Below are positions 33,808-43,481 of a stretch of 64,000 bases of DNA, piece after piece. Where the stretch lies: contig NZ_LGTQ01000010.1 in assembly GCF_001306455.1 (NCBI RefSeq), positions 248,001-312,000 of the forward strand, in the 5' to 3' direction. A program made the position numbers and the translations under genes. Each line of letters starts with the position of its first letter. Positions within the stretch are counted from its first letter, which is position 1. This DNA is from Jiulongibacter sediminis. GTDB taxonomy: Bacteria; Bacteroidota; Bacteroidia; Cytophagales; Spirosomataceae. The notes beneath the pieces are model-generated. The model was not told the origin of the DNA. It made no database searches and was given only the letters and a program-made list of their open reading frames with translations.

Positions 33808-36800
33808 TCTCCTGACTCAAAAACCGTACCCGCCGGAATATTCAGGAAGTTTGCTCCAAACTGCTGATCGGCATTGATAAAATGAACTCTCGCCTTTGCT
33901 CCCGCTGGTATCTCCGGCCTACCCGAATGAAGTGTAACATCGGTGCAGCCATCCGGCACCTGTTTGGTATCCCAATTGGTGGGCTCAAACCAGTTGGTTG
34001 TCGGAAGTACATTATCTCCAAAACTGGCAGAAGTAAACTGCCCTCCGCAGTCATGATTCTGCCTGATAGGAATGGTCAGCATTTTCTCTTCTCCGCAATT
34101 TGCCCAATCGTAAAACATATAGGCCGTATCTTCTGCCAATCCGTTTTGTTGAAACCTTACCACCTCATTCACGTAGTCAAATTCACCTATAATCCCAGTT
34201 TTATTTTGATTAGCATAAAGCGAATAATTCTTTGTAAAAATGGAGCTTGCGGTGGAGATCACATTATGTTCATTAACCATCAGTGAGGGGGTCCCTCTTA
34301 CCGGCTGAATAACTATTCCCGTATTGTGAAAGTCATTGTCAAAAACCAATTGAGCCTCCTGGTCTTCAAAAATACCATGGTTGAAAAACTCGTAAAAAGT
34401 ATAGGGCGAATCATGTGAAGTGCTCACGAAACCGTAATTCGTAAAGCTGCCAATATCACTATCTACTATAATGCTGGCACAGGTTTCATTGATCAATTGT
34501 GAAGAAGAAGAGAAAGCTATAGACGGCCCGCTTGTATTCGTAATTCTTATTAAACCCTGCTCTCTGTTTCTGGCAACCATTTGAGTTCCGAAAGCTGAAA
34601 ATATGCCATATTCAGAGCAATTTTTGATAATTAAATCGCCGGTATTTATAAGACTATCAGAAAAAGTTTGATTCGTGATTTTCAGACCATTGGTGGCTCC
34701 ATCTATTTCTAAAACACCATGATTAATCAATCTGTTATAGAGCAAAATACCATCGCCCGAACAATTTTTAACCGCCAGCTGCGAACCCAAATGATTATGC
34801 AAAAAACCATTATTACTTAAAAACTGGAGACCTTTTTGAGCTGATCCATCCAATAAAATATTCCCGAAATTATCCAGTTCAGGAAGGTTTAAGCCCTGAC
34901 CTGTCCGGTATGTCGAAATATTTCCGCTGTTCAAACATTTGCTGCTCAAACCATATACGCCGGCTGAATCAACACTGATCTCTGCTAAGGCATAATTCTG
35001 TGTAAAGGGCGAGTTAAGTCCCGAACCAGAACAGTACTCAATAACAATGACTGATTTATTGATCAGGCTGTCAAGAGTGGAGTTGATACCATCACCGTCA
35101 ACATTAGAAATTCGTAGTTCACCAAAATTCTCAAAATTAGCCACGACAGAAAATTGTTTACCAATGTTGATGCCGTCATCAGTACAGTTTTCAATTTGAA
35201 TAAGTCCACCTGAACTATTTTTAAAAACCTCGGATACAGTTCCGTACATTCTGACCCCATACCCTGAAGTATTGTTAATTTCTATAAGGCCGCTATTTTC
35301 AATACCAATCTGGGTTCCACTAAGATTTACACCATCAAGACCTGGCGATAAGACTTTGAATGTTCCGGCATTTTTCAAAAAGATATTACCACTCAAACCT
35401 GTATACGTTGACGAGCTCAGAATTAGAGATGCACCTGCTCTGTTGTCGATAAAACCGTCATTGATGGACGGGCAATAAATACCGTTCTGGGCAGGGGCAG
35501 CAAAAGACATGGTTCCATGATTCTCCAGTGTATCAATAAGCTTCACAGCATGTTCAGGGGCAAACCTGCTGGAAATATGGCCTCTATTTTCCAGATAGTC
35601 GCTTATGAAGAGTTCGTTGAATAAGGCAATTCTTCCTCCATTTTGATTAAGTAAAAAGCCCCGATTATTAAACTTCCCGCCGGTACAATTGATATCGCCT
35701 GAGTTAATGAGCGAGTCGGAAATGCTGGCATGATCTACAGCGAAATCTGCCACACCACTTCGTAGATTTAATTCACCTTGATTCTTAAAATGACCTTCAT
35801 TGAATATCCCATAATCGCATGAATCAATATTGACAATTCCGCTGCTCATGTTAACGAACCTAGAAGTAGCACCTGAGTTATCGATTCCCCTGATCCCTGA
35901 TTTCTTAAGATTTAAGGTCCCGTAATTTAAAAACTCAGACCCTGAAAAGTTCATCAGACAATTGATTTGAGCCTCCTCAACATTGATTGTTCCGTGATTG
36001 ACAAAATAACTGTCGTTTTCAAGCGGGTATGCCCCCTTGGTCAGCATGTCAATTGTTCCGCTTGATTGATTAACAAAACTACCCGAACTGTTATCTAAAA
36101 AAAAGTTGACATTCCCTGAGGCAGAAAAGCTGATTAATCCGGAATTTATCAACTGTGCACTGGCATTTGAATTATTGATATGATCATTGTGTGTAGTTAC
36201 TGTTCCCTGATTTTCAAAGTATCCGTTATTCATTAAACCGGCACTCCCATTATCTTCAAGAGTAATATGACCAGAGTTAAGAAGGTTTCCGTCATTCTTT
36301 ATTCCCGAACTTCCGCAATCAAACACTTCTAAACCACCCGTATTAGTAATGCCTCCGATATTCAAAACTCCTAATGAAAAAGTATTGGAAACATATACGT
36401 GACCCTTTTCGTTGTAAATTGAGCTATTGATATCCAGATTTATCCCGTTTCCTCCCGTCTGATCTACCGATAATGAACCAAACTTATAAACTGCCAGAAA
36501 TGAATCTGTCATGTAAACACCGTCAAGGCTGACATTCTGAACTTTTAAGGGCCGGTCAATCTTCAATTTGGAATTATTCATGAGTCTTATTCCTGTTCCA
36601 CCGTTTCCCGTAACAATAAGGCTATCAGAACCGGATACCAGATCCAGAACTGCGGAATTCAACAACAGACTCTCAATGGTGGTATTGAGGTTGAAAACTA
36701 CTGAGTCATTATTAATAACCACATCATCTGAAATACCCGGCAAGGTATTGGTATCCCAATTAGCCGCATCTCCCCAATTTGGAGTACCCGCTCCACCATC

Positions 36801-36875
36801 CCAGGTTACAGTAGCAGCAAAGCAGGTAAATGATAAAAGAACCAGAGCTATCGAAAGAAATCTTCTCATAACCAT
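33804..36875 (-). CDS. Large secreted beta-helix surface protein
   Basis: 1023 residues (ATG at 36875; ATG at 36869 is an alternative). A signal peptide ends near SFTCFAA. An NWDTNTLPGISDDVVI segment follows, then about 850 residues of short degenerate units with Asn/Gly turns (patterns like FENQGTV, LINSGLI, FLNYGTL, GDGIN) as in right-handed parallel beta-helices. A second NWDTKQVPDGCTDVTL segment closes the protein about 50 residues before its end. No catalytic or T9SS sorting motif was recognised. A lipoprotein gene lies three bases upstream on the same strand. A structural or adhesive surface role is inferred. Confidence 0.75.
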   Translation of the reverse strand: MVMRRFLSIALVLLSFTCFAATVTWDGGAGTPNWGDAANWDTNTLPGISDDVVINNDSVVFNLNTTIESLLLNSAVLDLVSGSDSLIVTGNGGTGIRLMNNSKLKIDRPLKVQNVSLDGVYMTDSFLAVYKFGSLSVDQTGGNGINLDINSSIYNEKGHVYVSNTFSLGVLNIGGITNTGGLEVFDCGSSGIKNDGNLLNSGHITLEDNGSAGLMNNGYFENQGTVTTHNDHINNSNASAQLINSGLISFSASGNVNFFLDNSSGSFVNQSSGTIDMLTKGAYPLENDSYFVNHGTINVEEAQINCLMNFSGSEFLNYGTLNLKKSGIRGIDNSGATSRFVNMSSGIVNIDSCDYGIFNEGHFKNQGELNLRSGVADFAVDHASISDSLINSGDINCTGGKFNNRGFLLNQNGGRIALFNELFISDYLENRGHISSRFAPEHAVKLIDTLENHGTMSFAAPAQNGIYCPSINDGFIDNRAGASLILSSSTYTGLSGNIFLKNAGTFKVLSPGLDGVNLSGTQIGIENSGLIEINNTSGYGVRMYGTVSEVFKNSSGGLIQIENCTDDGINIGKQFSVVANFENFGELRISNVDGDGINSTLDSLINKSVIVIEYCSGSGLNSPFTQNYALAEISVDSAGVYGLSSKCLNSGNISTYRTGQGLNLPELDNFGNILLDGSAQKGLQFLSNNGFLHNHLGSQLAVKNCSGDGILLYNRLINHGVLEIDGATNGLKITNQTFSDSLINTGDLIIKNCSEYGIFSAFGTQMVARNREQGLIRITNTSGPSIAFSSSSQLINETCASIIVDSDIGSFTNYGFVSTSHDSPYTFYEFFNHGIFEDQEAQLVFDNDFHNTGIVIQPVRGTPSLMVNEHNVISTASSIFTKNYSLYANQNKTGIIGEFDYVNEVVRFQQNGLAEDTAYMFYDWANCGEEKMLTIPIRQNHDCGGQFTSASFGDNVLPTTNWFEPTNWDTKQVPDGCTDVTLHSGRPEIPAGAKARVHFINADQQFGANFLNIPAGTVFESGD

Positions 36876-36878
36876 CCT

Positions 36879-37307
36879 CTATTCATCATCTTTCAATCCA
36901 CTATAAGTCAAAACATTACCACTACTGTATTTCAAAATCAGATCGATATTTTCGCCCGTAAACTCTACATTTTGAAAGTTGAAACTCCCTATAATCACAC
37001 CATTCTCTTTTACCAGGGTAAAGGGTTCCATTACTTCAGGATCACTATAGCGAATGGAGCTGGTTTCTGTGGTGACAATAAAAACGATTTTCACCTCCGT
37101 ATCGGAAATTTTAGTGACCACCACCCTTCCGGAAATCGTTTCCTGATCGTCATTGACATAGGGTAAATCAAGTGAAGCGGAGCCATCTGAAACCGAATTC
37201 AGCGTATAATCGCCCATGACCTGATCAGCCAGTGGTAATTCGGGCTCTTTGGTTTCGCAGGAAATGAGGGCCACAAAAAGGATAAGGTTCAGTGCTTTTC
37301 TTATCAT
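36879..37307 (-). CDS. Small lipoprotein cotranscribed with the beta-helix protein
   Basis: The ATG at 37307 gives 142 residues starting MIRKALNLILFVALISC, a lipoprotein signal; an ATG at 37319 would add four residues. The mature part has MGDYTLNSVSDGSASLDLP and further alternating strands, consistent with a small beta-barrel or sandwich such as the lipocalin-like lipoproteins. Its stop lies three bases before the start of the large surface protein, so it may be an accessory anchor for it. Confidence 0.65.
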   Translation of the reverse strand: MIRKALNLILFVALISCETKEPELPLADQVMGDYTLNSVSDGSASLDLPYVNDDQETISGRVVVTKISDTEVKIVFIVTTETSSIRYSDPEVMEPFTLVKENGVIIGSFNFQNVEFTGENIDLILKYSSGNVLTYSGLKDDE

Positions 37308-37421
37308 CATTGAAAACAATTGGATACAAAAGCAAGCAAGGCATTTAATGCTCTAAAAAGGAGTGAGCATCAATAAGCGGTTGTTCAAAAAGAATAACCC
37401 GTACGATTTTCCATTTTATGG

Positions 37422-38126
37422 CTAAGCGAATGATTCAAAGGCCGCGTAGAACTCCGCCTTTTTTGAGCGACTTACCGGAAGTTTTGTACCATCATAAAGC
37501 ACAGCTTCGGCATTTCGGCCTTTGCTGACCTCTGCAACTTTCCTAAGATTGACGAGATACTGATGATGTAAACGGTAAAACTGCCTACCCAACTGAACTT
37601 CAAGCTCTTTCAATAACTTGTTGAGCGTTACCTTTTTACCATCTGACATAAAGATTTCTGAATGAGGTCCATCTGATTTAACATAGAGGATTTCATCAAA
37701 AGCGATACGGGTCATTCCGTCTTTGCCGTCAGTTAGCAGGTATTGAGTTCGCTCGGTCGGCCAACGTTTTTGCATCAGCTTTTCGAGAAGATCTCTCAAT
37801 TCATCAGTGATCACCGGTTTCATCAGATAACCTGCCGCCTGATGTTTGAAGGCTTTGAGAGCGAACTCGTCATGAGCCGTGATAAAAATGACTTCTATAC
37901 CTGAAAGATCGATTTCATGGAAGAGATCAAAGCCACCTTTTACAGGCATTTTAACATCAAGAAAAAGAAAGTCGGGCTGATGCTTTTTTAAAACTTCACG
38001 AGCCACATTTACGGAAGTAGCCGTGGCCATTACCTCAATAGGCAGCTCCGTCCACACCAGCTGAGCCTGTAGGGTACGGATGGCATGCGACTCATCGTCG
38101 ACTATAATGGTGGTAAAGTTTTTCAT
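37422..38126 (-). CDS. LytTR-family response regulator
   Basis: 234 residues. The receiver carries phosphoacceptor Asp in DFLFLDVKMPVKGG and Lys in GYLMKPV; the C-terminal LytTR DNA-binding domain has RIAFDEILYVKSDGPHSEIF and FYRLHHQYLVNLRKV. Such regulators control surface and secretion genes and pair with LytS-type kinases; the next gene upstream on the same strand is one, 118 bases away. The surface-protein pair immediately downstream is a possible target. Confidence 0.93.
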   Translation of the reverse strand: MKNFTTIIVDDESHAIRTLQAQLVWTELPIEVMATATSVNVAREVLKKHQPDFLFLDVKMPVKGGFDLFHEIDLSGIEVIFITAHDEFALKAFKHQAAGYLMKPVITDELRDLLEKLMQKRWPTERTQYLLTDGKDGMTRIAFDEILYVKSDGPHSEIFMSDGKKVTLNKLLKELEVQLGRQFYRLHHQYLVNLRKVAEVSKGRNAEAVLYDGTKLPVSRSKKAEFYAAFESFA

Positions 38127-38244
38127 TCCTTAAATTTAGCCTTTTTGCTTTTTCTACTCTTCTGGCTCTCAGATTTGACGGATTCCTTCGAGATAAGGGA
38201 TTTACACTGCCTTTCCCTCGAAAATCCATGACATCCATGTGCTA

Positions 38245-40176
38245 TCAAACCTCGAAAAAAGGAATTTCAAACCGCACCTCTACCCCACTCTTTTCTTTGC
38301 GGTTTTCTATAGTGAAGCTTAGCTCTTTGCCGTATAGTTGGTTGATTAATTGTACTTTATCTCTGATATTTCGAAGGCCGTAGCTACCCTTTCCTGCCTG
38401 CTCTTTGCCGAGTCCGGTTCCGTTATCTGTGATGTCAATAAACAGCCGTTCGGCATGACTCTTAGAAGCGTCCAGTTTTATAATTCCTTTATAATCAATG
38501 TTCATGATACCGTGCCAAACTGCGTTTTCCAAAATGGGCTGTAACATCATTCCGGGGAGTTTATAATCCAGAAGATCCAGATTTTTAGGTCTGATGATTT
38601 CAAAATCGAATTTCCCTTCAAAACGAAGTGCTTCCAGCTTGAGGTAATCTTCGCAATACTGTAGCTCTTGCTCCAGGGTATTAAAAGCCTGATCGGAGTT
38701 TCGCAGCGTATTTCGCATCATGCGGGCGTAAAGAGCCAAATACTCTGAAGCCTGACGGGGCTTTTTAGAGATGATAAAATCGTTGATAGAGTTCAATGAA
38801 TTGAACAAATAATGAGGGTTCATTTGCAGCTGCAGCGACTTCAGCTGTGCCTGCATCAGTTTGGTTTTGTTCCGCTCGTTCTCGTTTTGGAGTTTTTCAC
38901 CAGCCAGTTTGTCTTCACTGATTTTGAGCTTTTCATTGAGCAAGTCATTGACCTGCTTTTCCAATTGTTCTTTCTCTCTGAGCTGCATGATCGTTTGCTC
39001 ATTGAGCCATTGTACATTCCTTTCAGTTCTTGAGTTTTTATAGGCTATACCCAGAAGAAAAATCAAACTTTCAAGCACATAGCCTATTTCGGTATAATTA
39101 AAATCCATGATACCAGAGGAAGGAATAAAATAGAAGCTTCGTGGCTTTAATCGCTCAAAAACATAGACCCCGAGTATCTCAATAAACGTACCCGCGGTAA
39201 TAAACACCGAACCCAGAATGATAAACCATTTGATCGGATCTTTAAACCGGACAATGATCCGCAAGGCCATAAAAGTGGAAAGAAGCAGCGGCAAAAAATA
39301 AAGAATGTAGATATACTGATTGAAGAAAGTCTTCTCTGTAGAATTCATCTGATAAAAGGCATTCACCGTCACAATGCCCATGGTGAGAATCTGAAAAACA
39401 CGACTTACTTTAAAAAGTAGGTTATCCTTTTCTTTGACCTCCAGAAAGCCGAGCCCAAACTCAGCATAGAGCACATAAATCAATCCCTGAGGAATCAGAT
39501 TTAAACCACTGTAAGGTTGCGGATTTCCACCGGTTAGAAGGTGTGTTTGAAAGAAATCATCGGCAAAAAAGAGCAGAAATACGATAATACTGGCCACATA
39601 GAGGGCATAAGTTCTAAAGCTTTTTTTGTGCAATAAGACAAACTGAAAAATGGCATAAACCAGAATGATGCACAGCACACAAAAGACTGCATAATGAATG
39701 TTTCTGGCCCGCTCATTTTGTGTCAAAATCAACGGTCGGGCTTCTTCTAAACTGCTGTTGGCAAACAAGACCGGTTTCAGAAAATAAGCTTCATCTGTAC
39801 AGTTTGTGGCCATTACCTGAAAAGTATTCTGCCCTTCAATCAGTTGGACGGGCAAAAGGTACCGAGCCGTCCTGTTTTTGATCTTCCGATCTGATTGAAA
39901 AGCTCCACCGTACAGGGTATCTTTTTGATTATGGACAACTTCAATGTATTGAGCATCACCGACAAACAGCAAAGCAGAGCCGGCCTTTACCCCTGAATAG
40001 TCTAAACTGAATTTCTGCTCACCTTTCCATTGAGCCTCGGGCAAGTGATCGCTGGTAAAGAGATGATCATAAAATGACGACAAACCGCTTTCATGAACGT
40101 GTAATGCCGGTACTTCCGTAGCCGAAAGACCACAGGAAATCAAAAGCAAAATGAGCAGTTTTGAGCCGAATTGCAT
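38245..40176 (-). CDS. LytS-type sensor histidine kinase
   Basis: 643 residues. A signal peptide and a periplasmic beta domain of about 135 residues come first, then seven or so membrane helices (about 158-380, a 7TMR-DISM-like layout), a coiled coil, and the His_kinase domain with QMNPHYLFNSLNSINDFI, where the His is the phosphoacceptor. The ATPase domain has DNGTGLG and GSYGLRNIRDKVQL. It partners with the LytTR regulator downstream. Confidence 0.9.
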   Translation of the reverse strand: MQFGSKLLILLLISCGLSATEVPALHVHESGLSSFYDHLFTSDHLPEAQWKGEQKFSLDYSGVKAGSALLFVGDAQYIEVVHNQKDTLYGGAFQSDRKIKNRTARYLLPVQLIEGQNTFQVMATNCTDEAYFLKPVLFANSSLEEARPLILTQNERARNIHYAVFCVLCIILVYAIFQFVLLHKKSFRTYALYVASIIVFLLFFADDFFQTHLLTGGNPQPYSGLNLIPQGLIYVLYAEFGLGFLEVKEKDNLLFKVSRVFQILTMGIVTVNAFYQMNSTEKTFFNQYIYILYFLPLLLSTFMALRIIVRFKDPIKWFIILGSVFITAGTFIEILGVYVFERLKPRSFYFIPSSGIMDFNYTEIGYVLESLIFLLGIAYKNSRTERNVQWLNEQTIMQLREKEQLEKQVNDLLNEKLKISEDKLAGEKLQNENERNKTKLMQAQLKSLQLQMNPHYLFNSLNSINDFIISKKPRQASEYLALYARMMRNTLRNSDQAFNTLEQELQYCEDYLKLEALRFEGKFDFEIIRPKNLDLLDYKLPGMMLQPILENAVWHGIMNIDYKGIIKLDASKSHAERLFIDITDNGTGLGKEQAGKGSYGLRNIRDKVQLINQLYGKELSFTIENRKEKSGVEVRFEIPFFEV

Positions 40177-40343
40177 GAAGGCTCAATTTAAGATATTCTG
40201 TTCATCTGTGGTTCTTTGAAATCAATAACCTGATCCTGAAAGCTCATAAACTGTACCGGTCGGAAACAAATTGTGTTGTCCGCGACTATTGCTTCGCTAC
40301 CAAATGTGACTAAATTAGACTGATCAAAACCCAAAAAAATACG

Positions 40344-42182
40344 TTGACAAAAAACCTTCTTTTCCTGCTGTTTCTTCCCGGTTTGCTGACAGCCCAGCTA
40401 ACTCCGCTGGAAAAAATGGACTCTCTTTATAACATTGCACAGCTCTATGATGATGCCAAAATTGACTCTTTACGTATTATGGGTAAGCAGCTTAGAACAC
40501 TTACAAAAGAGAGTGGCGTACCTCAGGGTGAGCTTTATGCCCTGCGTTTTGAGGGCTGGGCAGATGAGTACGAAGGCAATTATGGTCTGGCTTTGCCTAA
40601 ATACCTTGAAATGCTGGAAAAGGCCCGTAAAGCCAATGACAAATTCAGCATTAATGCTGCTTTTAATGATATGGGGGCTGTGTATTTGCATACGAATCAG
40701 TATGAACGGGCCAAAAGCATTTATCAGGAGGCCATTAGCAATCCTGAGCTGCAGCAAGACAACCCCAAACGGCTTTCGGTTTTTTATAATAACCTAGGCA
40801 TTGCTTACCGTAGACTGGACCTCCTGGATAGTGCCCTTTACTCTTACGGCGAGTCGCTCAAAATAAAAGAGGAACTGGGCGATGAACGTGGTATGGCCGA
40901 TCTGCGAATCAATATGGCATCGCTGATGGTAAAGCTGGAACGCTATGATGAGGCCGAAAAATACACCCTTCAAAATCTCGATTATCTCAAAGGTAAAGAC
41001 CTCAAAGCAGATGTATGGGCCAATACCAATAACCTGGCTTCGGTAAAGTTTGGGCAGGATAAATATCAGGAAGCTTTGAGGCTTTTTGAGAAGTCACTTG
41101 GCTTGGCCGAGGAACTTAACTCCAAAGAAAGGATTATGGAGACGCAGGAGCATCTGGCCACGGTTCATGAAAATATAGGAAATTACCGGCAGGCTCTCTC
41201 TTACTACCGACAAGCCGAAAGCACCCGGCAGGAGATCATCAATGTGGAGACCAACGAACGCATCAGCGAGCTGCAGGAGCAGTATAATGCCCGGGAGCGG
41301 GAAACTGAGAATGAGCTTCTCAATACACAATTGACTTCACAGCGACAGCAGCGAACGCTACTCATCGGTGGACTTTTGCTGGCACTGGCCGCCGTGGCGG
41401 GTATCGCCTTTGCTCTGCAAAAAAACCGGCGTAAAAATGCTCAGCTGGCCCGGCAAAACCGACTGATAGAAAAACAAAGGGATAAACTCACTGAGCTTAA
41501 CTCAGAGAAGAACAATCTTATAAGTATTGTTTCGCATGATTTGCGATCACCATTTAACAGTATTTTACTCTGGAACCGCACCTTGCGGGAAAACCTGGCC
41601 AGCTCGCCTCTGAAAGTGGCGGAGAGCAGTGAGATGATTGAGAAAATGGCAGGCTACGGGCAGGAGATGATTGACAATATTCTGGACATTGAACGGATGG
41701 AAATCAATAGTCACACCATTGACGTACAACCATTACCGTTAGCAGAGTTTATATCGGAATTAATCGCTGATTTTGCTCCTGCAGCCAAAGGCAAAGACAT
41801 CACGATAGTGAACGACTTTAATCTTTCAGAGGACTTTATTTTTCAAACCGACGGAAAGCTCCTCAGGAGAGCTCTGGAAAACCTGATCTCCAATGCCCTG
41901 AAATTCTCAAACCGCCATGCCAAAGTGTGGCTCAAAGTCTATAAAGATGGCAAAAAGCTTCATTTTCAGGTAAAAGATCTGGGTGTGGGCATTAGCAAAG
42001 AAGATCAGTCTTTACTGTTCAAAAAATACGGCAAAACAGCCTCCACCCCTACTGACGGCGAACAAAGCACCGGCCTGGGCCTGAGCATTGTCAAACGAAT
42101 AGCAGACGAACTGGGGGCCAAAGTCACAGTTAAAAGTGAGCCCGGGAAAGGGAGTGTCTTTGGGCTGGTTTTTAGGCTGTAA
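40344..42182 (+). CDS. TPR sensor histidine kinase
   Basis: 612 residues from a TTG start that begins a signal peptide (MTKNLLFLLFLPGLLTAQ); no ATG precedes the conserved part. About six TPR units fill residues 60-310 (for instance FNDMGAVYLHTNQYERAKSI), then one membrane helix (TLLIGGLLLALAAVAGIAFAL), a coiled coil and the transmitter with H-box SIVSHDLRSPFNS, N-box LENLISNALKFS and G-boxes DLGVGI and STGLGLSIVK. No receiver adjoins. A periplasmic TPR sensor reading a peptide or protein partner is typical of the type. Confidence 0.9.
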   Translation: MTKNLLFLLFLPGLLTAQLTPLEKMDSLYNIAQLYDDAKIDSLRIMGKQLRTLTKESGVPQGELYALRFEGWADEYEGNYGLALPKYLEMLEKARKANDKFSINAAFNDMGAVYLHTNQYERAKSIYQEAISNPELQQDNPKRLSVFYNNLGIAYRRLDLLDSALYSYGESLKIKEELGDERGMADLRINMASLMVKLERYDEAEKYTLQNLDYLKGKDLKADVWANTNNLASVKFGQDKYQEALRLFEKSLGLAEELNSKERIMETQEHLATVHENIGNYRQALSYYRQAESTRQEIINVETNERISELQEQYNARERETENELLNTQLTSQRQQRTLLIGGLLLALAAVAGIAFALQKNRRKNAQLARQNRLIEKQRDKLTELNSEKNNLISIVSHDLRSPFNSILLWNRTLRENLASSPLKVAESSEMIEKMAGYGQEMIDNILDIERMEINSHTIDVQPLPLAEFISELIADFAPAAKGKDITIVNDFNLSEDFIFQTDGKLLRRALENLISNALKFSNRHAKVWLKVYKDGKKLHFQVKDLGVGISKEDQSLLFKKYGKTASTPTDGEQSTGLGLSIVKRIADELGAKVTVKSEPGKGSVFGLVFRL

Positions 42183-42255
42183 GGTAGGGTTTATGAGGTT
42201 AGCCTAATACAAAATCCTTTAGACTCGGGCTAAAGAACTATATTGCTCATGAAAC

Positions 42256-42308
42256 GCGGATTAACGACATTCCTTTTTGCGGAGGAAAAGAGACATTCGT
42301 TAATCCGC
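42256..42308. repeat. Long inverted repeat with a nested hairpin
   Basis: GCGGATTAACGA (42256-42267) and TCGTTAATCCGC (42297-42308) are perfect 12-base arms. Inside lies a second hairpin from TTCCT and AGGAA. It follows the TPR kinase by 74 bases and precedes a broken small gene by 21. Confidence 0.7.
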
Positions 42309-42329
42309 ACGTTATAAATAATTAAAAAA

Positions 42330-42584
42330 ATGGCACAAATAATATTCGAATATGAGAATCAATCAGGCAACAATGCGATTGACTGACTTATTGAAGATTT
42401 AACCAACGAATTGAGAAAATTTGAGGAAGATTCAATTCTCGACCTTATTAGTCCTTTAAAGCATGAAATTGAAAACTCGAATGGACAAATAAAAATCAAC
42501 AAGCTATGCAATGGGGAACTGGACATTTCCTTTACTGGCATCTCTACCGATCTTCAGAAGAAGGTCTTGGCTTTTCTATCTTAA
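42330..42584 (+). pseudogene. Small gene interrupted by an in-frame TGA
   Basis: The frame reads 18 residues (MAQIIFEYENQSGNNAID), then TGA at 42384-42386, then 65 residues in the same frame ending at TAA, with coding-like content such as ELRKFEEDSILDLISPLKHE. An A-rich start region precedes the ATG. The full product would be 84 residues. I do not recognise the family. A nonsense mutation is the simplest reading; a recoded stop is possible. Confidence 0.5.
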
Positions 42585-42717
42585 AACCCAGACCTACATT
42601 TCACAATTGTTCTATAAGAGACTCGACCTCATCAAGCCTATCGACTATCTTTTCACTAATCTCTTTAATCTCATTATGACCCTCAACTTTTAGTCGTATT
42701 TTAAACTGCCTCATACG

Positions 42718-43257
42718 ATGAATCCTAAAAAGGCTATTAAAATATTAAAAATCAAATTCTAAAAATTGATGACAACTCGTACAACGATTCGACTTGGGTC
42801 TCCCAAACGACATCTTACATAAAAGACTTTTTCGGTTTCGACTCGCCAGAATATCGATACATTAATAACTTTGAGTTTTCCGTAATACTTAATACTACCA
42901 GCTTCGCTCTCAGATGAGGTTGTAAAGCATGAATTAAGGTCCAAAGAACGAAAGGTTAAAAAATTCCTTAACGACTGCATTGAAACTATTGAAAATAAGG
43001 GACTATACAAACCACCAAAAACATACAACAACTTTTTAGGCAAGTGGCAAGACTATCAAATACTGATGATGACCTTTGGTATAATTGGGTTTTCTTTTTC
43101 TGCTGGGCTATTCTTTCATTCCGTTTTCTTTCATAATGAGTCGCCTCAAATAACCCAAAAAGAAAAGCAAATACAATTATTGCCGCGTGACCAAGCGACA
43201 AGTGACCAGAAAAATACAGATACCACACAAACACTGATTCAAACACATGAACCATAA
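42718..43257 (+). pseudogene. Frameshifted gene with a C-terminal membrane helix
   Basis: An ATG at 42718 starts MNPKKAIKILK; by about 42760 the coding content moves to another frame (DDNSYNDSTWVSQTTSYIKD, then FFGFDSPEYRYINNF), and near 42920 it moves again to the frame of KKFLNDCIETIENKGLYKPP, one membrane helix (LMMTFGIIGFSFSAGLFF) and a polar tail ending at 43257. Two frameshifts thus divide one gene of about 180 residues. The family is not named here. Together with 42330-42584 this marks a decaying patch. Confidence 0.55.
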
Positions 43258-43481
43258 AAAACTATTTACAACATTAAATATATGAGAGCTTACCACGCCA
43301 GATCGGAACACGCCCTCACATATTCAGATCATTATGGCAATTTGAAAATGAACAGGTAATTGCGAGTGTACCACTTTACCGCTCTTATCTTTTCTAATAC
43401 CAAGCTGTTAGGGAAATTCAGGAATAAAAGTCCTAATTTCGAGTATTCAATGTCAATTCAAAGAAGCTCTCCTGCTGTATT

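Noticed and set aside
42601-42714. A 37-codon minus-strand frame with a coiled-coil-like product (MRQFKIRLKVEGHNEIKEIS start)
   Set aside because: Composition is gene-like but it lies in a decaying patch, is very short and has no recognisable relative; left out as unproven.
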